Positions 38,484 through 50,498 are shown, counted from the stretch's first letter. The stretch: 64,000 bases of DNA from Variovorax sp. 54 (GCF_002754375.1 NZ_PEFF01000001.1:6031501-6095500), one strand, 5' to 3'. Notes: a model not told the origin generated them from the sequence alone. Translations and numbers: made by a program.

Positions 38484-39308
38484 TCAGCGCAGGAAGACGT
38501 GTTCCATGAACTGCCGGATCGGGTATTGGATCACCGTCTGCAACCGCGCCGGCAGCTCCAGCGGGCGCATCAGCATCTTGAGCGTGGCGCCGGCGCTCAG
38601 GTGGGTGCGGATGGTGCTGTTCATGCGCGCGCTGAGCTGCTGCACGTAGGCCGTGTCGCCGGCCCGGTGCGGGGCGCGGGCCTTCACCACGTGGCGGATG
38701 GCGCAGTCGGCGTCTTCGCTTTTCAGCTCCAAGGTGCGCCGGCCGATGGTGCCCATCACGCGGAAGCGGTTCAGCCGCTCCTGCGCGCGGTAGCGGCGGA
38801 AGAACCGGAAGAAGTGCTTGTAGTGGTTGACCTCGTCGGTCGCGATGCGGGTGGCCAGGTCGCGCAGCACCGGTTCGGTGGTGCTGCGGGCCATGGCGCG
38901 GTAGTAGGTGGCGGTGCCGGTCTCGACCACGCAGCGGGCGGTCATTTCCAGGGCGCGGGTCGGAGCCAGCAGCTCGACCTTGCAGTAGGTGGCGTATTCC
39001 GCCAGGAAGCCGCGGTAGGCGGTGTCCCAGTCGAACTCGGGCCACACGTGGCGCACGTAGGCGCGCAGGGCCTGGCCGTGCTGCAGCTCTTCCTGCTCCC
39101 AATGGTTCGACAGCCACTCGGTGACCTCGTCGTCGCCGCGGAAGAAATCGACCAGGTTCTGCGTGTACAGGTCGGAGCCGCTCTCGATGAAGGAGGCCGA
39201 CGCCACCAGGTAGAAGAGGTTTTCGTCCGAGCGCACCTGCTCGCGTGCGATGCGGGAGAAATCGAGGTCTTCGATCTTCCAGTGAGGTTCCAACGCCTGA
39301 CCCGCCAT
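38484..39308 (-). CDS. Ferritin-like diiron-carboxylate protein
   Basis: A protein of ~274 residues starting at ATG 39308 (AAGGAG 6 nt upstream; an upstream ATG at 39326 lacks one). It has the all-helical ferritin-like pattern with two iron-ligand helices, EWLSNHWEQEELQHGQAL and TRIATDEVNHYKHFF, plus further Glu in KVELLAPTRALEMTARCVVE. This resembles acyl-ACP desaturase-like or rubrerythrin-like diiron enzymes. The reaction is unknown. It diverges from alaS. Confidence 0.8.
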   Translation of the reverse strand: MAGQALEPHWKIEDLDFSRIAREQVRSDENLFYLVASASFIESGSDLYTQNLVDFFRGDDEVTEWLSNHWEQEELQHGQALRAYVRHVWPEFDWDTAYRGFLAEYATYCKVELLAPTRALEMTARCVVETGTATYYRAMARSTTEPVLRDLATRIATDEVNHYKHFFRFFRRYRAQERLNRFRVMGTIGRRTLELKSEDADCAIRHVVKARAPHRAGDTAYVQQLSARMNSTIRTHLSAGATLKMLMRPLELPARLQTVIQYPIRQFMEHVFLR

Positions 39309-39421
39309 GCGTGCTCCTTGATTCATGTTGCCGATGAAAACAGGGGCGAAACAGGCTGCAGCCGGGGAGGGCGCGCACCGCTTCAGCCGTCCATGTTAGC
39401 CCTGGCTTGCGGATCGCGTGC

Positions 39422-39467
39422 GCGCATGGCCCGCGGCGGGCCCGGGCCCCATGCGCAAACCTATAAT
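39422..39467 (+). promoter_or_regulatory. alaS promoter with adjoining inverted repeat
   Basis: A perfect -10 hexamer TATAAT lies at 39462-39467, about 100 bp before the alaS ATG. Directly upstream is an imperfect dyad (39422-39456) with arms GCGCATGGCCCG and CGGGCCCCATGCGC, covering the -35 region. A repressor site or hairpin is plausible. Confidence 0.6.
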
Positions 39468-39568
39468 CGATTGTTCAAGCAAATCAAGCAGTTAGGCCGG
39501 TTCAACGCAGTGGTTTCGACGCAGGGTCGCCATCGCCAGGCCGCCCCGACAGAAGACGAAATCCAAAG

Positions 39569-42217
<2,649 letters not shown>

Positions 42218-42249
42218 GTCTTTTCCGCTCACTACCCACACAGCACTTC

Positions 42250-43266
42250 ATGTCCGACACGATCCCCGGTGAAGTGCTCGTGATGGGGGCGGGCACCATC
42301 GGCTGTTTCATCGGCGGCAGCCTTGCGGCGGCGGGCGTGCCCGTCACCTTCGTCGGCCGCCCGCGCGTGCTCGACAAGCTCGCACGTCACGGCCTCACGC
42401 TCACCGACCTCGACGGCTCCAAACACAAGCTGGCGGCGCCCACGCTGCGCCTGTGCGAGCAGGTGCCGGTGGGGGCGCGGCCCGCGTTGGTGCTGCTGTG
42501 CGTGAAGAGCGGTGCCACGGCCGAGGCGGCGCGCGAGCTGGCCTTTGCGCTGCCGGCCGGCACCACGGTCGTTTCGCTGCAGAACGGCATCTCGAACTGC
42601 GCCGCCGCGGGGCAGGCCGGCCCCTCGCTCAACATCCGCGCCGGCATGGTGCCGTACAACGTGGCCGAGATCGACGACGGCGCCTTCCATCGCGGCACCC
42701 CCGGCCGTCTGGCCGCGGAAGACGATCCCGCACTGCGCGACTGGCTGCCCGTGTTCGAGCGCGCCGGCGTGCCGCTCGACCTGCATGCCGACCTGCTGCC
42801 CGTGCAGTGGGGCAAGCTGCTGCTCAACCTCAACAACCCGGTCAACGCACTGTCGGGCCTGCCGCTGCGCGACGAGCTCATGCAGCGCGGCTACCGCCGC
42901 TGCTTCGCGGCGCTCATCGATGAAACGCTGGGCGTGCTGCGCACCGGCGGCATCGTGCCCGCGCAGGTAGCGGCCGTGCCGGCGCGGCGGCTGCCGGGGC
43001 TGCTGCGCTTGCCCGACTGGCTGTTTCACATCGTCGCAGCACGCATGCTGCGCATCGACGCGAAGGCCCGCTCCAGCATGGCCGACGACCTCGCACTGGG
43101 GCGCCGCACCGAGATCGACGCGCTCAGCGGCGAGGTGGTGCGACTCGCGCAGGAGCACGGCTTGAGTGCGCCGCGCAACGCGCGCATGGTCGCGCTGCTC
43201 GAGGCCTGGCCGCAAAGCCCCAAGCGCTGGACGGCACGCCAGCTGCAGGACGCACTGGGCCTTTAG
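42250..43266 (+). CDS. 2-dehydropantoate 2-reductase family protein
   Basis: A 338-residue protein with an N-terminal NADP-binding fold (VLVMGAGTIGCFIGGSLAAAGVPVTFVGR), the ApbA/PanE central pattern LLCVKSGATAEAA and SLQNGIS, and the C-terminal helical domain with the catalytic-type Lys in VQWGKLLLNLNNPVNALSG. It belongs to the ketopantoate reductase superfamily. Whether it is the pantothenate enzyme or a paralogue acting on another 2-oxo acid cannot be told. It lies 32 bp downstream of alaS. Confidence 0.85.
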   Translation: MSDTIPGEVLVMGAGTIGCFIGGSLAAAGVPVTFVGRPRVLDKLARHGLTLTDLDGSKHKLAAPTLRLCEQVPVGARPALVLLCVKSGATAEAARELAFALPAGTTVVSLQNGISNCAAAGQAGPSLNIRAGMVPYNVAEIDDGAFHRGTPGRLAAEDDPALRDWLPVFERAGVPLDLHADLLPVQWGKLLLNLNNPVNALSGLPLRDELMQRGYRRCFAALIDETLGVLRTGGIVPAQVAAVPARRLPGLLRLPDWLFHIVAARMLRIDAKARSSMADDLALGRRTEIDALSGEVVRLAQEHGLSAPRNARMVALLEAWPQSPKRWTARQLQDALGL

Positions 43267-43306
43267 GGCCTGTTCATCCGCACCTTCATTCCCCCGGAGC
43301 CACCCG

Positions 43307-43837
43307 ATGCCCCACCATTTCGACGACCCCGAAGAAGGCCTTGCCCGCGAGACCAGTCACCCGCGCTTCGTGGCGCTCGCCACCGACGATTTTTACTACG
43401 ACCTGGCCGATGACTTCAGCCCCTTCGGCAGCGACGACGGCAGCGACACGCTCTCGTTGCTCGAAGACTGGTATCGCGACGGCGGCAAGAACGGCAAGGT
43501 CGCGGGCTTTCTCCAAGAGATGCTCGCCGACTGGGACTTCGGCGTGCCGAAATCCATGCACCGAGCCGATGCCGACGTGCGCGAGAAATGGCTGGCAAAG
43601 GAAGACATGCACGAGACCTTCCTGCAGTCCGAATGCCGCGCGCGCGTCGCGACGGCCTTCGGGCAGCTCAAGATCACGGGCGAGGTCGATCCTGCGATGC
43701 GCGACGAGGCACTGGCCGCCATTGCATGCCAGCTGGCGCTGAACCAGCGCGCCCGCACGCGCCATCCCGCCTGGCCGCACGCCGACGAGAACGAGGCGCG
43801 CCTGACCTCGATGCAGGCCGTGTTGAACGCCCTCTGA
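43307..43837 (+). CDS. Hypothetical acidic protein
   Basis: A 176-residue soluble protein (MPHHFDDPEEGLARETSHPR...) behind CCGGAGCC. It is rich in Asp/Glu in the first half (DDFYYDLADDFSPFGSDDGS) and helical in the second (AALAAIACQLALNQRAR). There is no signal peptide, membrane segment or motif I can assign. It is co-oriented with alaS and the reductase gene. Confidence 0.65.
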   Translation: MPHHFDDPEEGLARETSHPRFVALATDDFYYDLADDFSPFGSDDGSDTLSLLEDWYRDGGKNGKVAGFLQEMLADWDFGVPKSMHRADADVREKWLAKEDMHETFLQSECRARVATAFGQLKITGEVDPAMRDEALAAIACQLALNQRARTRHPAWPHADENEARLTSMQAVLNAL

Positions 43838-43971
43838 CGCGCGGCATCGGCCCGACTGCCTTCCCCTTTGGGTGAGGCCGTAGACGCGCAAGACCAACGC
43901 GATGTTCTGCGCACCGGGTCGCCGACCCTGTACCCTCGGCCCGTGGCGGCTTTCAAGAGGGAGGGGTTGTC

Positions 43972-45231
43972 ATGCAGGTCCTGATTCTCGGCAGCGGTGT
44001 CATCGGCACCTCGGTGGCGTACTACCTGGCGCGCGCCGGGCACGCGGTGACGGTGCTGGAGCGCCAGCCGGCGCCCGCGCTCGAAACCAGCTTCGGCAAT
44101 GCGGGCGAGGTGTCGCCCGGCTATTCGGCGCCCTGGGCCGGGCCCGGCGTGCCGGTCAAGGCGATCAAGTGGATGCTCATGCAGCACAGCCCGCTGGTCA
44201 TCAAGCCGATGCTCGATCCGGCCATGTGGCGCTGGGGCTTGTCGATGCTGCGCAACTGCACGCAGGCGCGCTACGAACTCAACAAGGGCCGCATGGTGCG
44301 GCTCGCCGAATACAGCCGCGACTGCCTGAAGACGCTGCGCGCCGACACCGGCATCCGCTACGACGAGCGCATGCAGGGCACGCTCCAACTCTTTCGCACG
44401 CAGGCACAGCTCGACGGCACCGCGAAAGACGTCGAAGTGCTGAAGGCGTCCGGCGTGCCCTACCAGGTGCTCGACCGCGACGGCTGCGTTGTGTATGAGC
44501 CCGCGCTCGGCGCCGTGAAGGACAAGTTCGTCGGCGGCCTGCGCCTGCCGGGCGACGAGACCGGCGACTGCTTCAAGTTCACGCAGGCGCTGGCCAAGCT
44601 GGCCGAGGCCGAGGGCGTGCAGTTCCGGTTCGGCGTGACCATCGAGGCCCTCGAACACGAAGCGGGGAAGGGCGTGACGGCGGTGCGCACCGACCAAGGC
44701 AATTTCACCGCCGACCGCTACGTCGTCGCGCTCGGCAGCTACTCGCCCGCGCTGGTGCGGCCGTTGGGCATCGACCTGCCTGTGTACCCGGTCAAGGGCT
44801 TCTCGATCACCGTGCCCATCACCGACGCGAGCGGCGCGCCCGAATCGACCGTGATGGACGAGACCTTCAAGGTCGCCGTCACGCGCCTGGGCGATCGCAT
44901 CCGCGTGGGCGGCACGGCGCAGCTCTCGGGCTTCGACCTCGCGCTCGATGCGCGGCGACGCGACACGCTCGAACACGTCGTGACCGACCTGTTCCCGCGC
45001 GGCGGTTCGGTGCGCGACGCCTCCTTCTGGACCGGCCTGCGCCCCATGACGCCCGACGGCACGCCGGTGATCGGTGCCACCCGCGTGCCCAACCTGCTGC
45101 TGAGCACGGGCCACGGCACGCTCGGCTGGACCATGGCGGCCGGCACGGGCCGCGTGATGGCCGACCTGATCGGGGGCAGGGCGCCCGAGATCGACATGGA
45201 AGGCCTGACCGTCGCGCGCTACGGCGGGTAG
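43972..45231 (+). CDS. dadA: D-amino acid dehydrogenase, small subunit type
   Basis: A 419-residue FAD enzyme behind GGGAGG. The dinucleotide-binding N-terminus is [30 protein letters not shown], followed by the DadA signature [26 protein letters not shown] and C-terminal [16 protein letters not shown] and [16 protein letters not shown]. It oxidatively deaminates D-amino acids to 2-oxo acids at the inner membrane. No alanine racemase gene is adjacent. A strong terminator follows. Confidence 0.93.
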   Translation: MQVLILGSGVIGTSVAYYLARAGHAVTVLERQPAPALETSFGNAGEVSPGYSAPWAGPGVPVKAIKWMLMQHSPLVIKPMLDPAMWRWGLSMLRNCTQARYELNKGRMVRLAEYSRDCLKTLRADTGIRYDERMQGTLQLFRTQAQLDGTAKDVEVLKASGVPYQVLDRDGCVVYEPALGAVKDKFVGGLRLPGDETGDCFKFTQALAKLAEAEGVQFRFGVTIEALEHEAGKGVTAVRTDQGNFTADRYVVALGSYSPALVRPLGIDLPVYPVKGFSITVPITDASGAPESTVMDETFKVAVTRLGDRIRVGGTAQLSGFDLALDARRRDTLEHVVTDLFPRGGSVRDASFWTGLRPMTPDGTPVIGATRVPNLLLSTGHGTLGWTMAAGTGRVMADLIGGRAPEIDMEGLTVARYGG

Positions 45232-45253
45232 CCAAACCCTGCTCCCACCCTCG

Positions 45254-45282
45254 AAGGGCGGCCCGAAACGGCCGCCCTTTTT
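45254..45282 (+). terminator. Rho-independent terminator after dadA
   Basis: Stem AAGGGCGGCC / GGCCGCCCTT (10 bp) with loop CGAAAC and a following T-run. It isolates dadA from the catabolic run that begins at 45424. Confidence 0.9.
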
Positions 45283-45380
45283 CGTGGGGCGTACACGCCC
45301 GGTTGCACGTTGGCTAGGGTTTTTACCTAGTCATGAAGTTGTCTTCCTCGGTATTCTTGCGGCGTTCCATTAATAAATCG

Positions 45381-45400
45381 TTGTTTCTTTGGTGAAACAA
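45381..45400. promoter_or_regulatory. Inverted repeat upstream of the catabolic gene run
   Basis: TTGTTTC-(6 nt)-GAAACAA, a perfect 7-bp dyad, lies 23 bp before the first gene's ATG in an otherwise AT-richer 120-bp leader. Its GTTTC/GAAAC arms resemble operators of some IclR-family regulators (KdgR type). An IclR gene is encoded at 48803, so self-contained control is plausible. Confidence 0.55.
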
Positions 45401-45423
45401 ACCACCGATTCCACGGACCCTCG

Positions 45424-46407
45424 ATGACACACACTCGCCGCCTCGCCATCGCCGCTGCCGTCTCCCTGGCCGCCGCTTGCGCTTCCGGACTCGCCTGGGC
45501 AGACACCTACCCCAGCAAGCCGATCACGCTGGTCGTTGCCTATCCGGCGGGTGGCGACACCGACGCCCTGGCGCGCCTGTACGCCGAGAAGCTCTCGGCC
45601 CGCGTCGGCCAGCCCGTGGTGGTCGACAACCGTCCCGGCGCCAGCGGCATCATCGGCAGCGCGTTCGTGTCGAAGGCCGCGCCCGACGGCTACACGCTGC
45701 TGCTCGCGCCCAGCACTTTCTCGATCGCGCAGCTGGTGCTCAAGACCGGCAGCGCCTCGGGCTACGACGTGCTCAATGGCTTCACGCCGATCGTGCAGAC
45801 CGGCAATCTGCCGCTCTTCCTCGTGGCCAGCGGCGCCAAGGGCTACACCGGCCTGAAGGACGCGGTGGCCGCGGCCAAGGGCGGCAAGTCGCTGAGCTAC
45901 GCCAGCCCGGGCAGCGGTTCGCCGATGCACATCCTGGGCGAGATGTTCGCCCGCGCCTCGGGCACCAGCCTGGCGCACGTGCCGTACAAGGGCGTGGCGC
46001 CCGCCGTCAACGACGTGCTCGGCGGCCACGTGCCGGTGACCTTCATCACCCTCGGCCCGGTGGCGCCCTACATGCCCAACGGCAAGATGGTTCCGCTGGC
46101 CGTGGCCTCGCGCGAGCGTTCGCCGCTCGCGCCCAAGGTGCCGACCTTCGCCGAGCTGGGCTACAAGGACGTCGAGCTGACCGCCTGGAACGGCCTGTGG
46201 GGCCCGCGCAACCTGCCGCCCGAAATCGTGAAGACGCTCAACGGCCACTTCAACGAGATCCTGAAGATGCCCGACATCGTGTCGCGCATGGCCGTGCTGG
46301 GCACCACGCCCGTGGGCGGCGACGCCGACGTGCTCGCCAAGACCAACGCCGCCGACTTCGCGCGCTTCGGCAAGGTCATCAAGGAACTCGGCATCCAGGC
46401 CGACTGA
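45424..46407 (+). CDS. Bug-family tripartite tricarboxylate receptor (TctC type)
   Basis: A 327-residue periplasmic protein with a signal peptide (cleavage near GLAWA-DTYPSKP). The Bug family pattern is complete: PSKPITLVVAYPAGGDTDALAR, VVVDNRPGASGIIGSAFV, and LAHVPYKGVAPAVNDVLGGHV. Bug receptors bind carboxylates or aromatic acids for TctAB-type transporters, but no TctAB genes are nearby. It is the first gene of the catabolic run, consistent with capture of the pathway substrate. Confidence 0.92.
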   Translation: MTHTRRLAIAAAVSLAAACASGLAWADTYPSKPITLVVAYPAGGDTDALARLYAEKLSARVGQPVVVDNRPGASGIIGSAFVSKAAPDGYTLLLAPSTFSIAQLVLKTGSASGYDVLNGFTPIVQTGNLPLFLVASGAKGYTGLKDAVAAAKGGKSLSYASPGSGSPMHILGEMFARASGTSLAHVPYKGVAPAVNDVLGGHVPVTFITLGPVAPYMPNGKMVPLAVASRERSPLAPKVPTFAELGYKDVELTAWNGLWGPRNLPPEIVKTLNGHFNEILKMPDIVSRMAVLGTTPVGGDADVLAKTNAADFARFGKVIKELGIQAD

Positions 46408-46436
46408 ACCTCACCCAACCCGACGTGACGCCCGCC

Positions 46437-47252
46437 ATGACCGACCTCAAAGCCATCGCCGATCCCTCCAGCCTGCAGTCGCTGCTGGCCGAGATGCCCG
46501 CCAACCTGCTGGCCGGCCGCCGCGTGCTCGTGACCGGTGGCGCGCGCGGGCTGGGCCTGGCGTTTGCGCAGTGCGTGGCCGCGGCGGGTGCGAGCGTGGT
46601 GCTGGCCGACATCCTCGGCGAGCTGGCCGAAACTGAGGCGAAGGCGCTGCGCGATGCCGGCCGCACGGCGCACGCGCTGGCGATCGACCTGTCGGACCCG
46701 GCCTCCATCGAGGCGGGCGCCGCCGAGGCGGTGCGCCTGCTGGGTGGGCTCGACGGCCTGGTCAACAACGCCGCCATCACCAACTCGGGCGGGCGCGACG
46801 CGCACCAGCTCGAGATCGACATGTGGGACCGCGTGATGAACGTCAACGTGCGCGGCAGCTGGCTCATGGGCCGCGCCTGCCGCCCTGCGCTGGCGGCCAG
46901 CGGCCGTGGCGCCATCGTCAACCTTGCGTCCGACACGGCGCTGTGGGGCGCACCCAACCTGCTGGCCTATGCATCGAGCAAGGGCGCGGTCATTTCCATG
47001 ACGCGCTCGCTGGCGCGCGAGTGGGGCGGCGACAACATCACGGTGAACGCCGTGGCGCCCGGCCTCACGCTGGTCGAGGCCACCGAGTACGTGCCGATGG
47101 CGCGTCACCAGAAATACCTCGAAGGTCGCGCCATCCCGCGCGAGCAGCAGGCGGCCGACGTCTGCGGCGCCACCGTGTTCCTGCTGTCCGGCCTGGCGCG
47201 CTTCGTCACCGGCCAGCTGCTTGCCGTCAACGGCGGCTTCGCGATGCACTGA
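46437..47252 (+). CDS. SDR-family oxidoreductase
   Basis: A 271-residue short-chain dehydrogenase/reductase. The coenzyme motif is RVLVTGGARGLGLAFAQ (TGxxxGxG), with NNAAITNSGG (NNAG-like), catalytic Ser in IVNLASDTALWG and YASSKGA (YxxxK), plus a C-terminal LAVNGGFAMH. It likely oxidises or reduces an alcohol/ketone intermediate using NAD(P). It begins 29 bp after the Bug gene. Confidence 0.9.
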   Translation: MTDLKAIADPSSLQSLLAEMPANLLAGRRVLVTGGARGLGLAFAQCVAAAGASVVLADILGELAETEAKALRDAGRTAHALAIDLSDPASIEAGAAEAVRLLGGLDGLVNNAAITNSGGRDAHQLEIDMWDRVMNVNVRGSWLMGRACRPALAASGRGAIVNLASDTALWGAPNLLAYASSKGAVISMTRSLAREWGGDNITVNAVAPGLTLVEATEYVPMARHQKYLEGRAIPREQQAADVCGATVFLLSGLARFVTGQLLAVNGGFAMH

Positions 47253-47305
47253 GCGAATCAGCAAGCGCATCACTGAACGAATTTTCCCGACCAAGGAGTA
47301 CACCC

Positions 47306-47869
47306 ATGAGCGATTTGTCCGAACAGCAAAAGATCAACAACAACACCGCCGCTGCCGATGTCGGCAGCACCCTGGTGCAGCCCGAGGGCAGCAGCCTGGC
47401 CGAGTGGATGAACACCCGCATCGCGCGCTACGAAACGCGCACGTACGACTGGGACGCGCTGAAGTTCCAGGCCGACTTCGACCCCAAGTTCCGCCGCGCG
47501 CAGATGCGCTACGTGGGCACCGGCGGCACCGGTGTCGCGGCCGACACCAACACCGTGCCTTCGGAGAACTTCACCTTCTCGACCATGGTGATCCCCGCCG
47601 GCCACGAAGGCCCGCCGCACCTGCACACCGACGTGGAAGAAGTGTTCTTCCTCATCCGCGGCAAGCTCAAGGTCGTCATCGAGAAAGACGGCGAGCGCTT
47701 CGAAACCATCATGACCGACCGCGACCTGATCTCGGTGCCGCCCGGCGTGTACCGCGAAGAGATCAACATCGGCGACGAAGACGCGCTGATGTGCGTGATG
47801 CTCGGCGCACAGAAGCCGATCAAGCCGACGTACCCGGCCGACCATCCGCTGGCCAAGATCAAGCGCTGA
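47306..47869 (+). CDS. Cupin-domain protein
   Basis: A 187-residue protein behind AAGGAG. A single cupin barrel shows the metal-ligand motif PPHLHTDVEEVFFLIRGKL (HxH and Glu) and motif 2 region ISVPPGVYREEIN. N-terminal ~70 residues are a family-specific extension. Cupins in catabolic clusters may be isomerases, dioxygenases or sensors, and the role here is unknown. A tandem GCGAGCGAAC lies just downstream. Confidence 0.85.
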   Translation: MSDLSEQQKINNNTAAADVGSTLVQPEGSSLAEWMNTRIARYETRTYDWDALKFQADFDPKFRRAQMRYVGTGGTGVAADTNTVPSENFTFSTMVIPAGHEGPPHLHTDVEEVFFLIRGKLKVVIEKDGERFETIMTDRDLISVPPGVYREEINIGDEDALMCVMLGAQKPIKPTYPADHPLAKIKR

Positions 47870-47896
47870 GCGAGCGAACGAGCGAGCGAACAGGCC

Positions 47897-48766
47897 ATGG
47901 GCACCATCGACATCCCCGCGCAGACCCTGCCGGCTTCCGAGCTGGCGCGGCTCGACGCGCGCTTTCCGGCCCGCGATGTCGCGGTCGGCGGCGGCGCGGT
48001 GGTGTCGGTGCGCGAATGCGGACAGGGCCCGGTGATCGTGTGTCTGCATGGCATCGGCTCGGGCGCGGCCTCGTGGCTCGACACCGCGGCGCTGCTGGCG
48101 CCGCAGGCCTGCCTCATCGCGTGGGACGCACCGGGCTATGGCCGCTCGACGCCGCTGGCCTCGGCCGCGCCGACCGCTGCCGACTACGCCGCGCGTCTTG
48201 AAGAAATGCTCGACGCGCTCTCGATCCGTTCCTGCGTGCTCGTCGGCCATTCGCTGGGCGCCATCACCGCCGCGTCGGCTGCGCGCGAAGACTCGAGCAC
48301 CAGTGCCCGCATCCGCCGCCTCGTGCTCGTGAGCCCCGCCATCGGTTACGGCGCCCCCGAGCGCATCGACGCCCGCGCCAAGGTGCGCGCCGAACGCCTG
48401 GCCACGCTCGACGACCTCGGCATCGCCGGCATGGCCGCCAAGCGCGCGGGCCGGCTCGTGTCCGACGGTGCCTCCGAGCACGCCCGCCAGTGGGTGCGCT
48501 GGAACATGGCGCGCCTGAACGACCACGGCTACAGGCAGGCCGTCGAGCTGCTGTGCAACGCCGACCTGCTGGCCGACCTGCCGCCGCCGATGCCCGTGCG
48601 CGTGGCCTGCGGCGCGCTCGACGTCGTCACGCCGCCGGCCGCCTGCGAAGAAGTCGCGCGCCGCTGCGGCGTGCCGCTTGAATTGGTGGACGATGCGGGT
48701 CACGCCGGCTATGTGGAACAACCGCAGGCCGTCGCCGCCTTGCTGCGCGAATCGCTCGCCGGCTGA
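47897..48766 (+). CDS. Alpha/beta-fold hydrolase
   Basis: A 289-residue hydrolase with the oxyanion region VIVCLHGIGSGAASW, nucleophile VLVGHSLGAITA (G-x-S-x-G), acidic residue near ACGALDVVTPP, and catalytic His in VDDAGHAGYVEQP. The fold and context suggest a C-C bond or ester hydrolase acting after ring cleavage. The cluster's substrate is not known, so no reaction is assigned. Confidence 0.88.
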   Translation: MGTIDIPAQTLPASELARLDARFPARDVAVGGGAVVSVRECGQGPVIVCLHGIGSGAASWLDTAALLAPQACLIAWDAPGYGRSTPLASAAPTAADYAARLEEMLDALSIRSCVLVGHSLGAITAASAAREDSSTSARIRRLVLVSPAIGYGAPERIDARAKVRAERLATLDDLGIAGMAAKRAGRLVSDGASEHARQWVRWNMARLNDHGYRQAVELLCNADLLADLPPPMPVRVACGALDVVTPPAACEEVARRCGVPLELVDDAGHAGYVEQPQAVAALLRESLAG

Positions 48767-48802
48767 CCCGACACGAACAAGAGAACCGAGAGGAATCCAG
48801 AC

Positions 48803-49642
48803 ATGGCCACCGACAACGAAGTGATGGAAGAGGGCGCAGACCGCTACAACGTGCCCGCGCTGGAGCGCGGCCTGCGCGTGCTGTGCGAGTTCAGCCGCGA
48901 GAGCCGCACGCTCTCCGCGCCCGAGCTGGCGCGCCGCTTCGACCTGCCGCGCTCGACCGTCTTCCGCCTGCTCACCACGCTGGAGAACATGGGTTTCCTC
49001 GAGCGCGCCGAGGGCGGCCGCGACTACCGCCTGGGCCTGGCCGTGCTGCGCCTGGGCTTCGAATACCTGGCCTCGCTGGAACTCACGCAACTGGGCACGC
49101 CGCTGCTCAACCGCCTGTGCGACGAACTGCGCACGCCCTGCAACCTCGTGGTGCGCGACGGCCGCTCGATCGTCTACGTCGCCAAGGTGGCGCCGGCCAC
49201 GCCGTTCGCCAGCTCGGTCACGGTGGGCACGCGCCTGCCGGCCCACGCCACGGTGCTGGGCCGCATCCTGCTGGAAGACCTCACGCTGCCGCAGTTGCGC
49301 GCGCTGTACCCCGAAGACAAGCTCGAGACCTTCTCGCCGAGCACGCCCAAGACCGTGAACGAACTGTTCGACATGGTGCAGGCCGACCGCCAGCGCGGCT
49401 ACGTGCTGGGCGAAGGCTTCTTCGAATCGAACATCTCGACCATTGCCGCGCCGGTGCGCGACCACAGCGGCCACATCGTGGCGGCGCTGGGCGCCACCAT
49501 CACCTCGGGCCACATCGACGAGAACCGCATGGACGAGATGGTGCTGCGCGTGCGCGGCACGGCCGACGAGATCTCGGGCCTGCTCAATTACTCGCCAGCA
49601 CGAAACAGCACCGCCAAGGTGGTTCCGCTGCGCAGCGCCTGA
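48803..49642 (+). CDS. IclR-family transcriptional regulator
   Basis: A 279-residue protein. The N-terminal winged helix (VPALERGLRVLCEFSRES, LARRFDLPRSTVFRLLTTLENMGFLER) is followed by the IclR effector domain (TPLLNRLCDELRTPCNLVVRDG, LPAHATVLGRILLEDL, RGYVLGEGFFESNISTIAAPV). It lies inside the catabolic run on the same strand, so it is probably autoregulated with the cluster. The dyad at 45381-45400 is a candidate site. The effector is unknown. Confidence 0.93.
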   Translation: MATDNEVMEEGADRYNVPALERGLRVLCEFSRESRTLSAPELARRFDLPRSTVFRLLTTLENMGFLERAEGGRDYRLGLAVLRLGFEYLASLELTQLGTPLLNRLCDELRTPCNLVVRDGRSIVYVAKVAPATPFASSVTVGTRLPAHATVLGRILLEDLTLPQLRALYPEDKLETFSPSTPKTVNELFDMVQADRQRGYVLGEGFFESNISTIAAPVRDHSGHIVAALGATITSGHIDENRMDEMVLRVRGTADEISGLLNYSPARNSTAKVVPLRSA

Positions 49643-49658
49643 CACGCTTTTTTCGACC

Positions 49659-50498
49659 ATGACGACCTTCGCCCCTTCCTCCTCTTTCTTCGCCGCCGAC
49701 GCACTGGCCGGCCGCGTGGCCGTGGTCACGGGCGGCTCGTCGGGCATCGGCCTGGCCACGGTCGAGCTGCTGCTCGGCTGCGGCGCCGCCGTGGCGCTGT
49801 GCGGCCGCAACGCCGAACGGCTCGATGCCGCGGTGGCCGGCCTGCGCGCGCAGTACCCCGACGCGAAGCTGTTCGCGCAGACCTGCGACGTCCTCGATGC
49901 CGCCTCGGTGCGCGCCTTTGCCGCCGCCAGCGAGGCCGCGCTCGGCCCGGCGTCGATGCTGGTCAACAACGCAGGGCAGGGGCGTGTGTCCACGTTCGCC
50001 GACACCGACGATGCGGCCTGGATGGAAGAGCTGCACCTGAAGTTCTTCTCGGTCATCCACCCCACGCGCGCCTTCTTGCCGCAGCTCGCCGCGCAGCGCG
50101 CCGCGCTCGGCGATGCCGCCATCGTCTGCGCCAACTCGCTGCTGGCGCGCCAGCCCGAGCCGCACATGGTCGCCACCTCGGCCGCGCGCGCCGGCCTCTT
50201 GAACCTCGTGCGCTCCATGGCCACCGAGTTCGCGCCGCAGGGCGTGCGCGTCAACGGCATCCTCATCGGCCTGGTCGAGTCGGGCCAGTGGCGCCGCCGC
50301 TTCGAAGCGCGCGAAGACAAGTCGCAGGACTGGGCCGCCTGGAGCCGCCAGCTCGCCACCACCAAACACATCCCGCTGGGTCGCCTGGGGCTTCCGACCG
50401 AAGCCGCGCGCGCGATCCTTTTCCTCGCTTCACCGCTCGCGTCGTACACGACCGGCAGCCACATCGATATTTCCGGAGGCCATTCCCGCCATGCATAA
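49659..50498 (+). CDS. SDR-family oxidoreductase
   Basis: A 279-residue SDR with RVAVVTGGSSGIGLATVELL (TGxxxGxG), VNNAGQG and LASPLASYTTGSHIDISGGHSRHA. The usual active-site Tyr-x-x-x-Lys is not evident: the corresponding stretch reads HMVATSAARAGLLN. The protein may therefore be catalytically altered. It overlaps the next gene by 8 nt. Confidence 0.88.
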   Translation: MTTFAPSSSFFAADALAGRVAVVTGGSSGIGLATVELLLGCGAAVALCGRNAERLDAAVAGLRAQYPDAKLFAQTCDVLDAASVRAFAAASEAALGPASMLVNNAGQGRVSTFADTDDAAWMEELHLKFFSVIHPTRAFLPQLAAQRAALGDAAIVCANSLLARQPEPHMVATSAARAGLLNLVRSMATEFAPQGVRVNGILIGLVESGQWRRRFEAREDKSQDWAAWSRQLATTKHIPLGRLGLPTEAARAILFLASPLASYTTGSHIDISGGHSRHA

